From positions 65,916,501-65,980,500 of the forward strand of contig CP142455.1 in the NCBI GenBank assembly GCA_038049695.1: a stretch of 64,000 nucleotides of DNA, read 5' to 3'. This document shows, one piece after another, positions 1 to 11,762 of the stretch. Positions within the stretch are counted from its first letter, which is position 1. Every line of letters begins with the position of its first letter. The notes below the pieces were generated by a model, which did not search any database, was not told the origin of the DNA, and was given only the letters and a program-made list of their open reading frames with translations. Made by a program: the position numbers and the translations under genes. This DNA is from Cinnamomum chago (Eukaryota; Streptophyta; Magnoliopsida; Laurales; Lauraceae).

Positions 1-1109
1 GGCCAAAACCATTTGGATCAGTTTGACAACTGAACCAGACAAACTCTTTGGGAAAAAAAAAAAAAAAAACAAAAAAAACGTAGTCCAAATTTTGGACCTG
101 TTCAGCTGAAATCAGTGTTTCCATTTCCAGTTCCTTCATTTTGGAAGAACAGATTTAAATGACCCAATTTGGGGCCAAAACCAGCCTTTCAGGGCCATGT
201 GACTGCAGTCCACGCCTCATTTGGAACGATTTTTGGTAAAATACTTTAGTTTTTTGGTCTTTTTCCCCATCAATATGAATGAGGAAACGATTTTAACTTC
301 AATTACCATCAGCTGACTGCTTCTATGTTTCATTCTTTTTTCATTTTTCTCCCTGCCTGAACTGTGTATAGCTCCAGCAGAGTTCAGTGACGCCATTCCA
401 GATAATACATGTATGGTGGACATAGAAGGCAGAGGGTTTTATCTTATTAGCATTGGACCCATTATATTGTTGGACCTAGACCCCATAGAATATTGGAGTT
501 TTTTATGCCAACAGTAATAAACAGCTAGTGTCATAACCTGGAACCCAGGGCCCCTCAAATTGTCTTAACTATGAGTATTCATTTTCCCACATGCAGAAGT
601 CAAATAAATAATTCAGATTCATAGGCATAAATTAATAAATCTTGAAATTATGAAGAAAACTAATGCTAAGGAAGACAAAACCTTTATTATTCTCAATAAT
701 GGAAATTAAAACATTATGAGGCTTATTCCCTAATTGGACAGCCATCCTTTGCCCTCTCATCGCGCATGTCCTACGACTTCCTGATTATCACAATCTCATT
801 TTCTAGATTCTAATTTACCTAGATTGGGGCGAAAATACACAAATCAGTAATATTGAGTGAATAGATTTCTCAGTCTACATGTATGTGTGTAGGCAATAAT
901 ATAATACAAGAAATATTCATCATAGTATGTAACACGATGAGGTTTATTTGTTTAGTTTGGTTAAGGTTTCTAATTCTAACCTTGCGACCACCACCTAACC
1001 ACAGTATGCACAGGCTTTCAAAATTATGCTTCTCATGGGTGCCTCATATCACCTATAACATATAGCCATTCGAACGACTGACCTATAGTCAGGCGATTAA
1101 TATAACCGA
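1..1109. other. AT-rich non-coding stretch, probably intron of the AAE18-like gene
   Basis: I see no gene here. The sequence is AT-rich with short A runs and no reading frame that resembles a known protein. The first exon of the AAE18-like gene that I can find starts at 12600 and already lies in the C-terminal half of the protein. The upstream exons must therefore be left of this window, and this stretch is most likely intronic (inference). Confidence 0.5.
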
Positions 1110-1117
1110 CCTGAGAG

Positions 1118-1757
1118 CATGGATGAAAATATTGGCCGTAGCGGTGGCCACCACCACGCTATGGCCAATTCGCACCCGTAGCGGGCGTAGCTACGGGGTG
1201 AGAAAAATTCCTACTTTCCAAATTTTTTTAAAATGCATAATAAGACTTATTTCTTTTTCTTTTTCTCTCCAAATAACATTTCTACACAACTCTTCTACCC
1301 TTTTATGTTTCAAAGAACACAAAAAAGAACATGATCTTGCCGAATTACAGTCGATACAGAGAGTTCTTCTCAAGGATTCTTTTCTAAGTACATCTTATTA
1401 GACACCCTCTTTTCTCTAGGTACTCTTAAGTCTTGACTTCATGACATAGTTTTTTCTTTTATGAGTCTTTTATTAGTTTCTAAGTTAGCATAACTAAGCA
1501 ACATGAACACATGTGAGAAAAATGATCATTATTATTATTTTCTAATTATACAGCGATACAGGACGTCATACAATGAGAGGACCGTTATGCCCCCTTATCT
1601 TAGTTACTTTTGAAAAAAAAAGACATTTTCTCTCATTTTCCAATATTCTAGATTTTCTACAATTTTTTTTTTTTTTACAATTTTTCCAAATCGCACTACT
1701 ACATAGCGTTTTGGCGGCCGGCTGCTACGCCCGCCACTATCGCTATTTTCATCCTTT
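1118..1757. mobile_element. Non-autonomous hAT-type MITE (640 bp) with 8-bp target duplication
   Basis: The element is flanked by a perfect 8-bp direct repeat CCTGAGAG at 1110-1117 and 1758-1765. Its ends are inverted copies sharing GGATGAAAATA (about 1120-1130, and reverse-complemented about 1747-1757). An 8-bp duplication and an end like cAtGGATGAAAATA match the hAT superfamily (Ac begins CAGGGATGAAA). Subterminal zones are rich in CCGTAGCGG/CGCTAC motifs on both sides. The interior is T-rich and encodes no transposase, so movement would need a helper in trans. A related TAGCGG-rich block occurs at about 10945-11270. Confidence 0.8.
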
Positions 1758-1787
1758 CCTGAGAGTCAAGGAACATATTTTACTTAT

Positions 1788-3095
1788 GTCACGGCCCGGA
1801 ATACGGGGCCATCCAAATCCCATGTCGCACCGTATTTGTATTGTTCAAAATTTATACTAAAAACATACTTTATGTATTTTTCTTTGACCGATTCATTTTT
1901 GGTATATTTTGTCTTCTCATCTAACTGAGATCATGTATGGGCAAATGGTTGCATTATTAATTATTATGCGAGTGTCCTTTATTCTATAAAGTAGACAAGT
2001 TGGTGTGTAGAGTTTTACTTACACACGGAAGACTTATTTGTTGGTTCTTAGAATATAAGTTGTTCACAATCTAGATGGATTTGGACACACCATCGGTACG
2101 ATTATAGCATAATGTTTCAGCAGGCTTGTCTTGGTTGCAGGAAATGGTATAGTTTCGACTCATTATGCTAGTACGCTTTGTGTGTATTGAACAAGACCGT
2201 GTTTTTGGGTTTATTGTCTTTATACTGACTGTATAAGATGATGAACATCCAAATGGTTATTATGAGTGCTTGTACTCTTAATCCAGACATAAATAATAGA
2301 CACATACATTTGGTGTTTGGCATTTTGATTTACAAAGGAGTGAGATCTTTTATGGGTTAACAATCTCAGTAAATTGGATGACTACACTATGTGTATGGTG
2401 GATATTAGTTTATTGACGGAATCCACGTCCAGTAATAGGGATTGATGATATCCCCTTGATGAAGCTTTTAAGTTTTGATTATGTCAAACCCTGTTGGTGG
2501 ACTTTGTGTCCGACATATCAAATAAGTTAAGTGTAAGGTCTCAAGGAATTATAAAGATATTGATTAAATATAGTTGTCAGTAATTATTTAATCGATGGAT
2601 ATCTAAAATCTTAACGTGGGGAGATTAATAAGCATTTAATAACAAGAAGCTCGAAATACTATTTTGAGAAATAAGGACAGAAGTGCAATTATAATTCTTT
2701 AGTGGACTGAATTGTAATTTATGGAACTAGGATTCTAATTTGGGTCGAATTAGGGTTTCCTATTTCCATAAGGAGCCTATGCTTATTTCCTTCTTAAGGT
2801 CCCTATTGTAGCCTATAAATATGCGCTATTGCTCTCTAGGTTAACAACAAGAATAAGAAGAGAGAAATCTCGTTTTGAGAGCAAAAGAGAATTCGCAGAA
2901 GAGGCCCACTCCCTGGTGCGAGTTCGAGCATATAGGAATACAGTAGAAGATCTTGAGGTTTTCGGGTTACTGTAAGACCAAGATCAAATCAAAGAGATCT
3001 CGCAGGTATGATTTAATCATATTAGTTCAAAGTTATTTCCGCAGTGATCTGTACACTATATCTTGAGATCCTGGTTTTTACTCGTTTCTAACATG
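1788..3095 (+). mobile_element. Probable LTR remnant (Gypsy-like), solo
   Basis: The stretch opens with TGTCACGGCCCGGAATACGG, which resembles the TGTCACGACCCG start of many plant Gypsy LTRs. It contains a promoter-like TATAAATA at 2814-2821, followed about 30 bp later by a leader-like, purine-rich zone. The right end near 3095 (TAACA) is my estimate. No internal coding region follows and I found no convincing target duplication. It is an old fossil. Confidence 0.4.
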
Positions 3096-4140
3096 TATCA
3101 CAATCACCTTCATTATAAATCAAATTAAATGAGTAACAATAACATTTTAGGGCAATCCTAAATAATTCTTTTAATAATAATAATTATATCTGAATTAATT
3201 TGAAACAACTAAACAAGTCCACTAAAAACAAAAACTACAATCTCCAAAAGAACTAATCCTCTTCGAGCTTCTAAATGAATCCGTCGCTCAAGAATGCCTG
3301 CCAAATCCTATCTCTTGTTCATTATAGTCTTCTTGCAATTCAACATTCTGATTACATGGATTGGGGCAAATTCATAAATCAGTACAACTTGAGTGAATGG
3401 ATTTCCAAATATATTTAAGCACATGTATAGTTTTTCGCCATAATAAACAAAAGAAATAAGCAACATATGAGTTTCACATAATTACATTGAATATGAATGT
3501 TTTATTTTGATAAGGTCAAATTGGTCTTTTCCCATGGACAACCGCTTAGTAGCACAAGCCAACAAGGTTCTTGCCCTAAAGGGTGCAAGACAGATTAAGG
3601 AGTACCATAAACTTTGTGCACAATACAAGGTGACCATCAAGTGTCCGAATCATCAAGGCGGCACCTGGAGATTATCCTCCCTAGCTGACTAATAGTCAGA
3701 ACATCATAGGCCATGGTAGGTGGACGTCATCACCATACCATGCTGAGCAGTCTAGGGGTCCAAGGTACAAATGCATCATTAAGTCTTTCCAGAATCCAAA
3801 TCCTCATATTATACAAGCTCCATCCGTAAACCACATGCTCTCAATTGTTCCCCAACACATACAATATGTTAGCCTGCAACTTGCCCCTAACACATAAATC
3901 CAGATTTTTATTTATGCCCCGCTCTGATTCACCATTGGTTTCTGGATGTGTAAGAGCATTGGCATAGCCAACTATTGTATGTTTGAGATTATTCAGACAC
4001 GAATTCATTTACATCTCTTAATTAACACCCGCATCATTTGTTGTATACAATTTATATGATCAAGTACCAATCATCAACAAACCCAAACCATATCTAAATG
4101 AATAACGATTAATGATACAAGGAAACCCAAAAATTCAGCA
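3096..4140. other. No recognisable gene; intron or old repeat
   Basis: AT-rich sequence. A 52-codon open stretch begins at an ATG at 3534 (MDNRLVAQANK...). It matches no family I recognise and has no splice or promoter context, so I do not call it a gene. The rest holds nothing I can support. Confidence 0.4.
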
Positions 4141-5030
4141 TGTGTACATCAACAATATTCACAACTTCAGACTTCAGATTCATGAAAATAACGAAAACAG
4201 TGAACTAAAAGGGCCTATATGAGACTTTTAGGAGATTATGAACACAAGAAAATAAAGGGCGAGGCTAGTATGTGTGTATGAATGTAAAACAGTCCTTAAC
4301 AGGGCTTATTTACATTTTCAGAACATAAGAATTTGAGGAAAACAGGCAGGGGTTTAGTTGTAAAATCAGCTTATGGCAGGGGCTTATTTGTAGATTCAGA
4401 AATAGCTGGAACTCAATTACATGGTTTATACTAGTTCAGTCATTGAATTCAAACAATTATCAGGGGCCTATTTGTGATATATGGAAACCTTTAGGACTTA
4501 AATAAACAACTGAAATCAAGCTAGATGTGATTGCAAGAAATAACAGTCCTTAAATTATAATTTTCAAACACTTCAAGAATTCAAGGAGGTAAAGGGGAAG
4601 GGCTTGTAATTATTTAGAACTTATTGTACTCAGTTGTAAACAAGAGAGGCAGGGATGTCTTTGGTATTTATGGAAAGTTGCTAACCTAATAGAGTTTCCT
4701 ATGCTAAGAGAAAGCTAAATCTTAATTAAATTTGGACTCCATGAAGGGAAGGGAGTTGTCTAGGTAAATCTATATATAGGGTTTAGTGGTTGCAGCTCCT
4801 CTCTACACACTACATTGGTTGCCTCATCGACCCGTCGAGATCACGTAGAATGACCGTAGTGGAGGAGTGTAGTAAATCCTCAATCAAAGGTAGCAGTTCA
4901 GATCAAGCGAACGTGATGGAGTCAGGTACATGTTTAGATTTCAGATTTATGTTGTGTTATTCAGATCAATCGTATATTTATGTAGATCCGGTTAAAGATA
5001 TGTTAGTCAAATACTAACATGTGCAGGTGA
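4141..5030 (+). mobile_element. LTR-like remnant with TATA box
   Basis: The phrase CAGGGGCTTATTTGTA and variants recur several times between about 4300 and 4480, as in the U3 region of many plant LTRs. A strong TATATATA at 4771-4778 is followed by a leader-like zone, and the right side ends near TACTAACATG. No TSD or partner LTR was found. The assignment rests only on organisation. Confidence 0.3.
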
Positions 5031-5640
5031 GATACAGAAGTCAACTTACAAAAAGAAGGCTTCACGTGGCTGGGTTTTGGATCTGTTGGATGATAGGCTA
5101 GGTGGGATCCAATCCATGTGTCCTAGACTCCTAATGTCGTCCAAGGGTGGTTTTTCAGATGATCGGTTCAGATCATCCATAAAATGGGACATGTGGGTCC
5201 CACAACCAGTTACGAAAAACTCCACATTAACGACCAGAAAACACAAAATCATGATTTCGATCTGGATTTCTCTCATATTTTTGGGAGATTTGGGTAGTAG
5301 TTAACTCCTAAATCCTAATAGTCCCCACCAGCAGTGAGGGATGACTTGATGTAAACTTTAGAGGGCTAGAGACAAAGATTTTAAAGGGCTCTTAATCAAA
5401 ACTACAAGTTGACATGTTGCTGATTTCATTATAGCAGTCATACAAAAACTAAGAGTATCTATCAAATCATCATTACTATCCCTAATCCCTTCATATAACT
5501 GAGTGGCAAAGAGTTTAGAGGCAGAGATCAGATTTTTGGAATTGTATAAAAGTAGATATGGAATTCCACTCAACTTGTGTATGATATAGTAGCCCTATTC
5601 ACTTGTGGGAATATGTTAGTCATGTAAGAAAACTCCATGC
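5031..5640. other. No recognisable gene
   Basis: Non-coding. The part at 5085-5215 contains GTGGGTCCCAC-type motifs like those of the dispersed repeats at 20980-21415 and 30880-31320. Nothing else can be supported. Confidence 0.35.
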
Positions 5641-5649
5641 TGCTGGCTC

Positions 5650-6366
5650 TTTTATCTCCTTCTAATTCTACTTGTCTAGATTGGGGCTTCTGGGGTGTGA
5701 GAGTATCAGAGGAAGAGGAAGGGAAACAAGCGATAAAGAGTTATTGAGGGAGAGAGGGTCGATGGTGTGGTGAAGGCCTCCCGATGGGGTTTTCTTTCTT
5801 TTTATACACATCGAGCACTACAAACAAACTTCCAATAGAAGTTGGAATCCTTCCTAGTCCAGGACAAGTGCAAGCAGTCCTTTCTTTAGCAGGCCTTATG
5901 CACTAGATTCTATTTATTTCTGTCATGCAATAACTCCTTAAGTTATCAAAACATGGGTCCCATGTCCATGGTATTAGATGATAACTCCTATTGGTTAGAA
6001 ATAAATGGGTCCTACCAAGTTTAATTACGTAGCTGATAAAAGGCTCCCAGAAAGGTTCCTCTCAAATCTAGATATGGGTTAGGCCACAGGGCCCACTCCA
6101 GAGTTGGTATCCACTCCTAAATCCTATTTTTTGTCAGATGCCCAACTGGTTCCTTTCGGCTGCCCCAATTGAGAACCAAGATATAAATAATAATATTAAT
6201 CACTCAAATAATCACTTATATAACCCCAGTATATGTATGTGTGTGTATATACTATATAATGTCCAAGATATACCTAATATCCCCTTAATTACAGTAAATC
6301 AAGGAAATTAAATTCATAAATATTAAAAATATTCTAGCCCCTGAATCGGGGTCTGGGGTATTACAA
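5650..6366 (-). mobile_element. Gypsy-like LTR remnant (minus orientation)
   Basis: Read on the minus strand, the stretch begins TGTAATACCCCAGACCCCG at 6366, a typical start of plant Gypsy LTRs. A similar start, TGTAATACCCTTGACCC, occurs on the minus strand near 11392, and both continue into the shared phrase TTTAATTTCCTTGATTT. The two are therefore diverged members of one LTR family. A minus-strand TATA-like sequence lies near 5813. The left end is an estimate. Old and broken. Confidence 0.45.
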
Positions 6367-7161
6367 CCTATGAGTCATGGAATAGCGAATCTGACCTATG
6401 AGTCAGGGAATAACAATCATGGCCTTGTATACGATGGTGATCTAGGGATGTTGAATTAGTCGGTCCTGATTAATACAATTATACCATGTTATTTCATTCT
6501 TAGATCCACATAAACATAGTTTAAACAGAATTTCTTATTGCTCTCAAGCCTTATAACAAGGTAGCTTGACATCAGCCCTTTATGTGAATTTCAGGTTTAA
6601 CATGCCCCATTATGTTTCATTATTGGTATCTGATCATGTAAAAGCGATTGCATAACTGGCCCTGCTAAATTTGAGATGCTTCCACAAACGACCAAAAGTC
6701 AACTATAACAATAATATGTGATAGGTAAAATATGAAACAATTACAGGTCATTAACCATCTTAAAATCATGTAGTATCACATTCACAAATAGCACAATAGA
6801 ATCACCATTTGGAGAACATGTAAAACCAAATATGAACATGTAATTCAATTCTAAATTGTTACTGTAGCCTATACTGTAGCGAGTACAGTAGCAAACCACT
6901 ATAGCAAATTGCTGTAGCAAGTACTATAGCGTGATTAGCGATTACCGACGCACTAAACCCTACAATTCCTACAATAGTAAGACACTAATTTAGTTAAAAA
7001 GCAAGTAAATTAGGGTTCCAAACACATCAAATAGAAGGAAAATCCATGTACACATGTACATTTAGAAGTCTACTCACCTTTGCATAGAAAACCTGGCCTT
7101 AGCTATTTGTGGACGACTAAAGGACATTATTTGATCTTCCTTCTGCTAGTTCTTCTCTAAG
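6367..7161. other. No gene; short CTGTAGC-type repeats
   Basis: Non-coding. Between about 6855 and 6940 the motifs TACTGTAGC, ACTATAGC and CTGTAGCAAG recur about seven times, a pattern common in LTR or internal regions of old plant retroelements. No coding remnant was recognised. Confidence 0.4.
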
Positions 7162-7166
7162 GTTGT

Positions 7167-7524
7167 TGATGCAGAACGGGCTATCACTCCGCCACTGGTC
7201 CCACCCAACATAGTTTTAAGGAGATTTATTTTTTAGTAGCTTCCTAATTTTATTGTAATTAGGATTAGCATTCTAATTTATTTGGTTTCCTAGTTTGATT
7301 AGGATAGTTTCTATTATTAGATTAGATTATCTTAGGCCCTAAGTTTACTTTGCCTATTTATATTGCATTGTAGGGATGATAATCTCAGATTGGGAATTGA
7401 ATAAAATTGGGATTTTCCCTTGGAGAAGTTTTCCTCTTGTTAGAAATCTCTGCAGAGATCATTTGAGGTGTCTTTCACACGTGCTTCGACATCTACGCAA
7501 GCCCTAACCCTAGGGCCTGCATCA
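7167..7524 (+). repeat. 5' LTR of the gag-protease element
   Basis: Direct repeat partner of 10068-10410, bounded by TGATGCAG and CTGCATCA. Confidence 0.85.
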
Positions 7525-8531
7525 GTTGGTATCAAAGAGAAGATCTACATCGCTCCGATCCATCTTCGGTCATCAATCGGAGCCTATCCACCATCCCCCA
7601 TTGTACCACCGATGCCATCATTCCCTAACGTCACCAACACCAATCCCCAACCAAATCCACTCATCAAAGTCCTGCGTCTTTCTACCTCATTGTCCAAAAC
7701 CATCCTTCCCAAATCCCAGCCATCGCCTCTCCACTGCTGTGACAAAAAAAAAAAAAAATAATCCACTTTTCCAAAAACCACAACTCACTTCCCACCTCGC
7801 TGCTACATGAACCAAACCGATTCTTTCCATAACTCCCAACATCTAGACCCAAATCCTTTCACACATAGACCACCTATCTCAGTCGAACCGGATCCCACCA
7901 TTATCCAAAACCCATACTCCTTCCCAGACCCTTGCTTTTCTTTGACAAGATCCCGGAAGCACATAATAGCAAAAAAAAAAAAAAAAAAAAAAAGGGAAGA
8001 AGAGAAGGGAAAAGTAGTGCACCGGCACCACTATCGTCGCCACATCCCTGCCCATCAACGCCCGGAGCCATCGCCACCGTCGCATAGCACCGGCAGTGTC
8101 CCCATCGTCTTCTTCCTCACCATCGCCCCAAAGCAGTGCCTCCCTCTCTAACTTGTTTGCGGTAACGAACAGAGAAAGAATCGAGGGGATTTCAAGTCCT
8201 TTTAATTCCTTTGACACAAGGACCGAGGAGAAGACATCACGTGCCAGATTAAGTATTGCTTTTTGGGCCAGAATCTGTAGGATTCGGTTTAGATTTGACA
8301 TGTTTCAAGTGGAAGCACAGCCGAAACAAAGGCAGCCTCTGCGTCCTACAATAACATCGGCATCCATCCACCCCCTTGACAAGAACAAAGGAGGAAACTT
8401 GTTTCGCTGATTGTGGTATCATTTGAAGTCCGATTTGAGATCAGTTTTCGCCTGTGTGATCGTGGAGAACAGATCTAAACATCAGGTCAGTCAAAAATTT
8501 TAAATTTACAAAAAAAAAAGAAGAGAAGAAA

Positions 8532-9248
8532 ATGCCTCCCAAGAAGCATGTAGAAGTGGAGTCAATGGTTCAAATGCAAGAGACTCTTGCAAGGATTGAA
8601 ACCCGATTAACCAATTTGGAAACCAATCGGCATGAGTATAATCATCAAGCTGACGGAGGACATAATTGGAATCAACGAGATCCACATGCAGTCAATGTTG
8701 ATCGTGATTTGGGTAGTAAACTCGTGATTCCCGAATATGATGGAAAATTGAAACCGGATGAATTCATGGATTGGTTAGTGTGCGTTGAATATATTTTTGC
8801 ACATAAACCAATGACAGATGGTCATAAGATTACACTGGTGGCAACTCGATTTCGCAATTATCCTGCTATATGGTGGGCCGAGTTGCAAACGAAAAGAAGA
8901 AATCAAAATATTGACCCTGTTGACACATGGATCGCGATGAAGAGTTTGTTGAAGAAAAAATTCCTCCCTGTGAATTATTCAAGAGATCTTCGTTCAAGTT
9001 TTCAAGATTTGAACCAAGGTTCCAAAACTGTTATTGAATATTGTGAGGAGTTCCTAACCATGCGAGCTCATTGTGGTTTGAACGAGGATGATGATGTGTT
9101 GGTTGATCGATATTTTCATGGGTTGCACATTGACATACAACATATCTTTACATTCAAGAATTTTGATAATGTTGATGAGATCATCCAACATGCCATCAAA
9201 GCTGAAGATATTACTAATTATCAAGCTCGAAAGTTTAGTGACTCTTAA
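8532..9248 (+). CDS. Gag of the LTR element (fossil)
   Basis: The predicted product starts MPPKKHVEVESMVQMQETL and contains a Retrotrans_gag-type core (DEFMDWLVCVEYIF, WWAELQTKRR, SLLKKKFLPVNY, YFHGLHIDIQ). A CCHC zinc knuckle of spacing C-x2-C-x4-H-x4-C lies just downstream, at about 9346-9390. Gag assembles the virus-like particle that packages element RNA. The reading capacity of the element as a whole is interrupted, so it is treated as a fossil. Confidence 0.75.
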   Translation: MPPKKHVEVESMVQMQETLARIETRLTNLETNRHEYNHQADGGHNWNQRDPHAVNVDRDLGSKLVIPEYDGKLKPDEFMDWLVCVEYIFAHKPMTDGHKITLVATRFRNYPAIWWAELQTKRRNQNIDPVDTWIAMKSLLKKKFLPVNYSRDLRSSFQDLNQGSKTVIEYCEEFLTMRAHCGLNEDDDVLVDRYFHGLHIDIQHIFTFKNFDNVDEIIQHAIKAEDITNYQARKFSDS

Positions 9249-9377
9249 TGGCCTGCACAAAAGACCCCTGCAAAGCCAGACTTCAATCCAAGTGCCAGTT
9301 CCTCAGAAAAGTTTTCCTCTAAGTTTGAAGATCAGAACAAGTTCACATGTTTTCATTGTAAGCAAAATGGTCACCGT

Positions 9378-10028
9378 TTGTTTGAATGTCCAAAAAGAAT
9401 AAATTTAATGGAAGGTGCACAAGAAGGACCGGAAACAAAAGATGATCCTAAAAGTGAAGAATCCGATGAAGTGGAGGAAATAGCAGCTGAAATAGATGGT
9501 GCACTTTTCTTGGTGCAACAAGAGTCTATACCCACTGTTGAGAAGAAATGGTTGCGGAAAAATATTTTTTGTTCCACAGGTACAATACATGGGAAAAATT
9601 GTACAGTTGTGATTGATGGTGGAAGTTGTGAGAATATTATCTCTCAAACTCTTCTTGATCGCTTGGAGTTGAAGGTTTACAAGCACAATCGTCCCTACTT
9701 TGTCAAATGGCTAATGACAGGAGATGAAACGCAAGTGCGACATACATGTCAAGTTACTTTTGCAGTTGGTGATGATTATCAAGATACAATTTGGTGTGAC
9801 GTGTTACCAATGGATAGTGGAGATATCTTATTGGGTCGCCCATGGATGTATGACAAGAATGTAACTCATGGGATGCGAGACAACACGTACACATTCAAGC
9901 ATCGCAAAAAGGAAGTTACACTCTATCCCAAGAAGCCAAAATCACCGAAAAAGAAATCAAGGACCCATGCTACAAAGGAAGTGCTTCACGTACATCATAT
10001 ATACAGAGGCAACTTGAAGAAGACTTGA
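9378..10028 (+). CDS. Retropepsin-like protease region of the LTR element (fossil)
   Basis: The open segment contains VIDGGSCENIISQTLLDRL, the active-site region of the aspartic proteases found in plant gag-pro elements, then DILLGRPWMYD, a hallmark of their C-terminal half. Protease would cleave Gag during particle maturation. The segment runs almost to the polypurine tract, leaving no room for polymerase genes. Confidence 0.75.
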   Translation: MFECPKRINLMEGAQEGPETKDDPKSEESDEVEEIAAEIDGALFLVQQESIPTVEKKWLRKNIFCSTGTIHGKNCTVVIDGGSCENIISQTLLDRLELKVYKHNRPYFVKWLMTGDETQVRHTCQVTFAVGDDYQDTIWCDVLPMDSGDILLGRPWMYDKNVTHGMRDNTYTFKHRKKEVTLYPKKPKSPKKKSRTHATKEVLHVHHIYRGNLKKT

Positions 10029-10067
10029 GTAGTTCGAGGTCGAACTCTTCTTTCAACCTGGGGGGAA

Positions 10068-10410
10068 TGATGCAGAACGGGCTATCACTCGACCACTGGT
10101 CCCACCCAACATAGTTTGAAGGATATTTATTTTTTAGTAGCTTCCTAATTTTATTGTAATTAGGATTAGCATTCTGATTTATTTGGTTTCCTAGTTTGAT
10201 TAGGATAGTTTCTATTATTAGATTAGATTATCTTAGGCCTTATTTATATTGCATTGTAGAGATGATAATCTTAGATTGGGAATTGAATAAAATTGGGATT
10301 TTCCCTTGGAGAGGTTTTCCTCGTGTTAGAAATCTCTGCGGAGATAATTTGAGGTGCCTCTCACATGTGCTTCGGCATCTACGCAAGCCCTAATCCTAGG
10401 TCCTGCATCA
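10068..10410 (+). repeat. 3' LTR of the gag-protease element
   Basis: Direct repeat partner of 7167-7524; it is preceded by a G-rich polypurine tract and followed by the aTTGT duplication. Confidence 0.85.
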
Positions 10411-10429
10411 ATTGTATTTGATAGGAATG

Positions 10430-11392
10430 CTAGAGTGAGATTGTGTGGAGGGTTCTCTAGTGGAGACATGTATTTATAATTGGGGCCTACCTACTATCAT
10501 TTTCCTAATTCGAATTCTACTAGGAAAGTCTTCTTTCTAATTTGTGTTTGGAGTCCTTTTAATCAACAAGGTTGACTTTCTAGTTCTTGTAGCATACAAA
10601 AGCAGTCCTCCTTCCTATTCTAACTCAACTACCTCTTTCTAATCCATGGTCCTTTCGTATAATGAAAATGCAATTCCAAATTTCCAATTAAATCACTTGT
10701 CATGGTCCTATTATTATCTCTAAATTCCCAAATTAGAAGTCCACCAATAAAATACAATTATTTAATATGCAAAGGGTCCCACCAATAATTCTAAATGATT
10801 TGATCCTATTATCTTAAAATCAATGGGCCTTACAAAGACAACGATCTATTTAAAAGACAATTCTATGCTACACTAAAGGAGTCCCACATACTTTTATATA
10901 CATATATAAATGAAAGCATCATTCACCAAAATTCAAGGATTGAAACAGTGGTTGCGGTGAGTGTAACGGGCGGCGGCCAAAACGCTATGTAGTAAGCGAT
11001 ACATAGCGGCGTGAATTTTTTAAGTGGTCAAAAGAATTCAAATATTGTGCAGCAGCCATTCTTGTGTTTTTTTTTTTTTTCTGATTTTAAATCATATAAG
11101 GGTAGAGACAACTTTAATAAAGACTATTGAGGAGAAAAAATTAAGAAAAATAATGTTTTATATTAAATCTGATTGGATCTACTAGGTTTTAGACCGTAGC
11201 GCCGCTATTTTCAAAATAGCATAGCGGCCTCTACCGCTACGGCTGATAACATAGCGGCCGTTATTTTGAACTATTGACCAAATAAAATATATAATTATTC
11301 AAGACAAATCATAAATCCAAAAATCAAGGAAATTAAACATATGAAATATTGGGTAAAATACTAGCCTGTATAACAGGGTCAAGGGTATTACA
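10430..11392 (-). mobile_element. Gypsy-like LTR remnant hosting a nested TAGCGG-rich element
   Basis: On the minus strand this begins TGTAATACCCTTGACCC at about 11392 and shares TTTAATTTCCTTGATTT with the remnant ending at 6366. A TAGCGG-rich block (about 10945-11270) interrupts it, an insertion of one element in another. The left boundary, near the end of the gag-protease element, is an estimate. It is old and broken. Confidence 0.4.
10945..11270. mobile_element. hAT-like TAGCGG-rich MITE, nested
   Basis: The block contains inverted arms built on CCGTAGCG and CGCTACGG, and CATAGCGGC motifs repeated near both ends, as in the 1118-1757 MITE. Possible 8-bp flanks ATTGAAAC and ATTGACCA match at only 6 of 8 positions, so the borders are uncertain. 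Confidence 0.45.
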
Positions 11393-11404
11393 GATAATTG
11401 TTGC

Positions 11405-11762
11405 GATATTCAGTTCGGAGGGAGGATATAGTGCAATAGCATACGGAATGTGTGGAATTTTTTGGTTGAAGATTCTGCTCAAGTGAATTGGGGTTCAATG
11501 GAAAATATCTTAGAATATTGCACTATGATAATGAGCAGCCATTCATAGGGTTTAACCCAGTATATATCACGTGCATACAAAACATACTAAAGTTGATTAT
11601 CATTTCGTTCACAAAAATTTTGCAAGAAAGAGACAATTAGGGGACATGAGGTCAGAAGATTAAGTAGCTGATTTCCTTACAGATGGTGTTTCTAAGAACC
11701 ATTTATCAGGTGTTTTCTCCAAGCTGGGCATAGTAAATATGTATGCACAGCTTGAGGGGGAG
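11405..11762 (+). mobile_element. Ty1/Copia remnant: RNase H end of pol and polypurine tract
   Basis: Conceptual translation in the plus direction gives pieces of the Copia RNase H C-terminus: AIAYGMCGIFWLK, then HTKVDYHFV, then VADFLTDGVSKNHLSGVFSK, then LGIVNMYAQLEGEC. The order and spacing are those of the last 120 residues of Copia polyproteins. A polypurine tract GAGGGGGAG follows at about 11754-11762, directly before an LTR-like TGTTGAAG. It is broken in several places. Confidence 0.75.

Larger units (their letters stand above)
7167..10410 (+). mobile_element. LTR element carrying only gag and protease (TR-GAG-like), near-complete structure
   Basis: Two direct repeats, 7167-7524 and 10068-10410, both start TGATGCAG and end CTGCATCA, so each LTR has 8-bp inverted ends. 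The 5 bp outside are gTTGT (7162-7166) and aTTGT (10411-10415), a target duplication with one mismatch. A primer binding site TTGGTATCAAAG (initiator-Met type) follows the 5' LTR, and a G-rich polypurine tract (about 10056-10067) precedes the 3' LTR. The only proteins recognised are Gag and a retropepsin-like protease. There is no reverse transcriptase or integrase, so it depended on helpers. By eye the LTRs differ at about 17 of 343 aligned bases (about 5%) plus one indel, which means millions of years. Coding capacity is broken in at least one place. It lies in sense orientation in what is probably an AAE18 intron. Confidence 0.85.

Noticed and set aside
3507-3692. 61-codon frame MIRSNWSFPMDNRLVAQANK...
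   Set aside because: No recognised family, no splice or promoter context, and surrounded by old repeats.
7468-8410. Several overlapping frames of 90-140 codons upstream of gag
   Set aside because: They lie in the untranslated leader of the LTR element, contain A runs and show no conserved domain.
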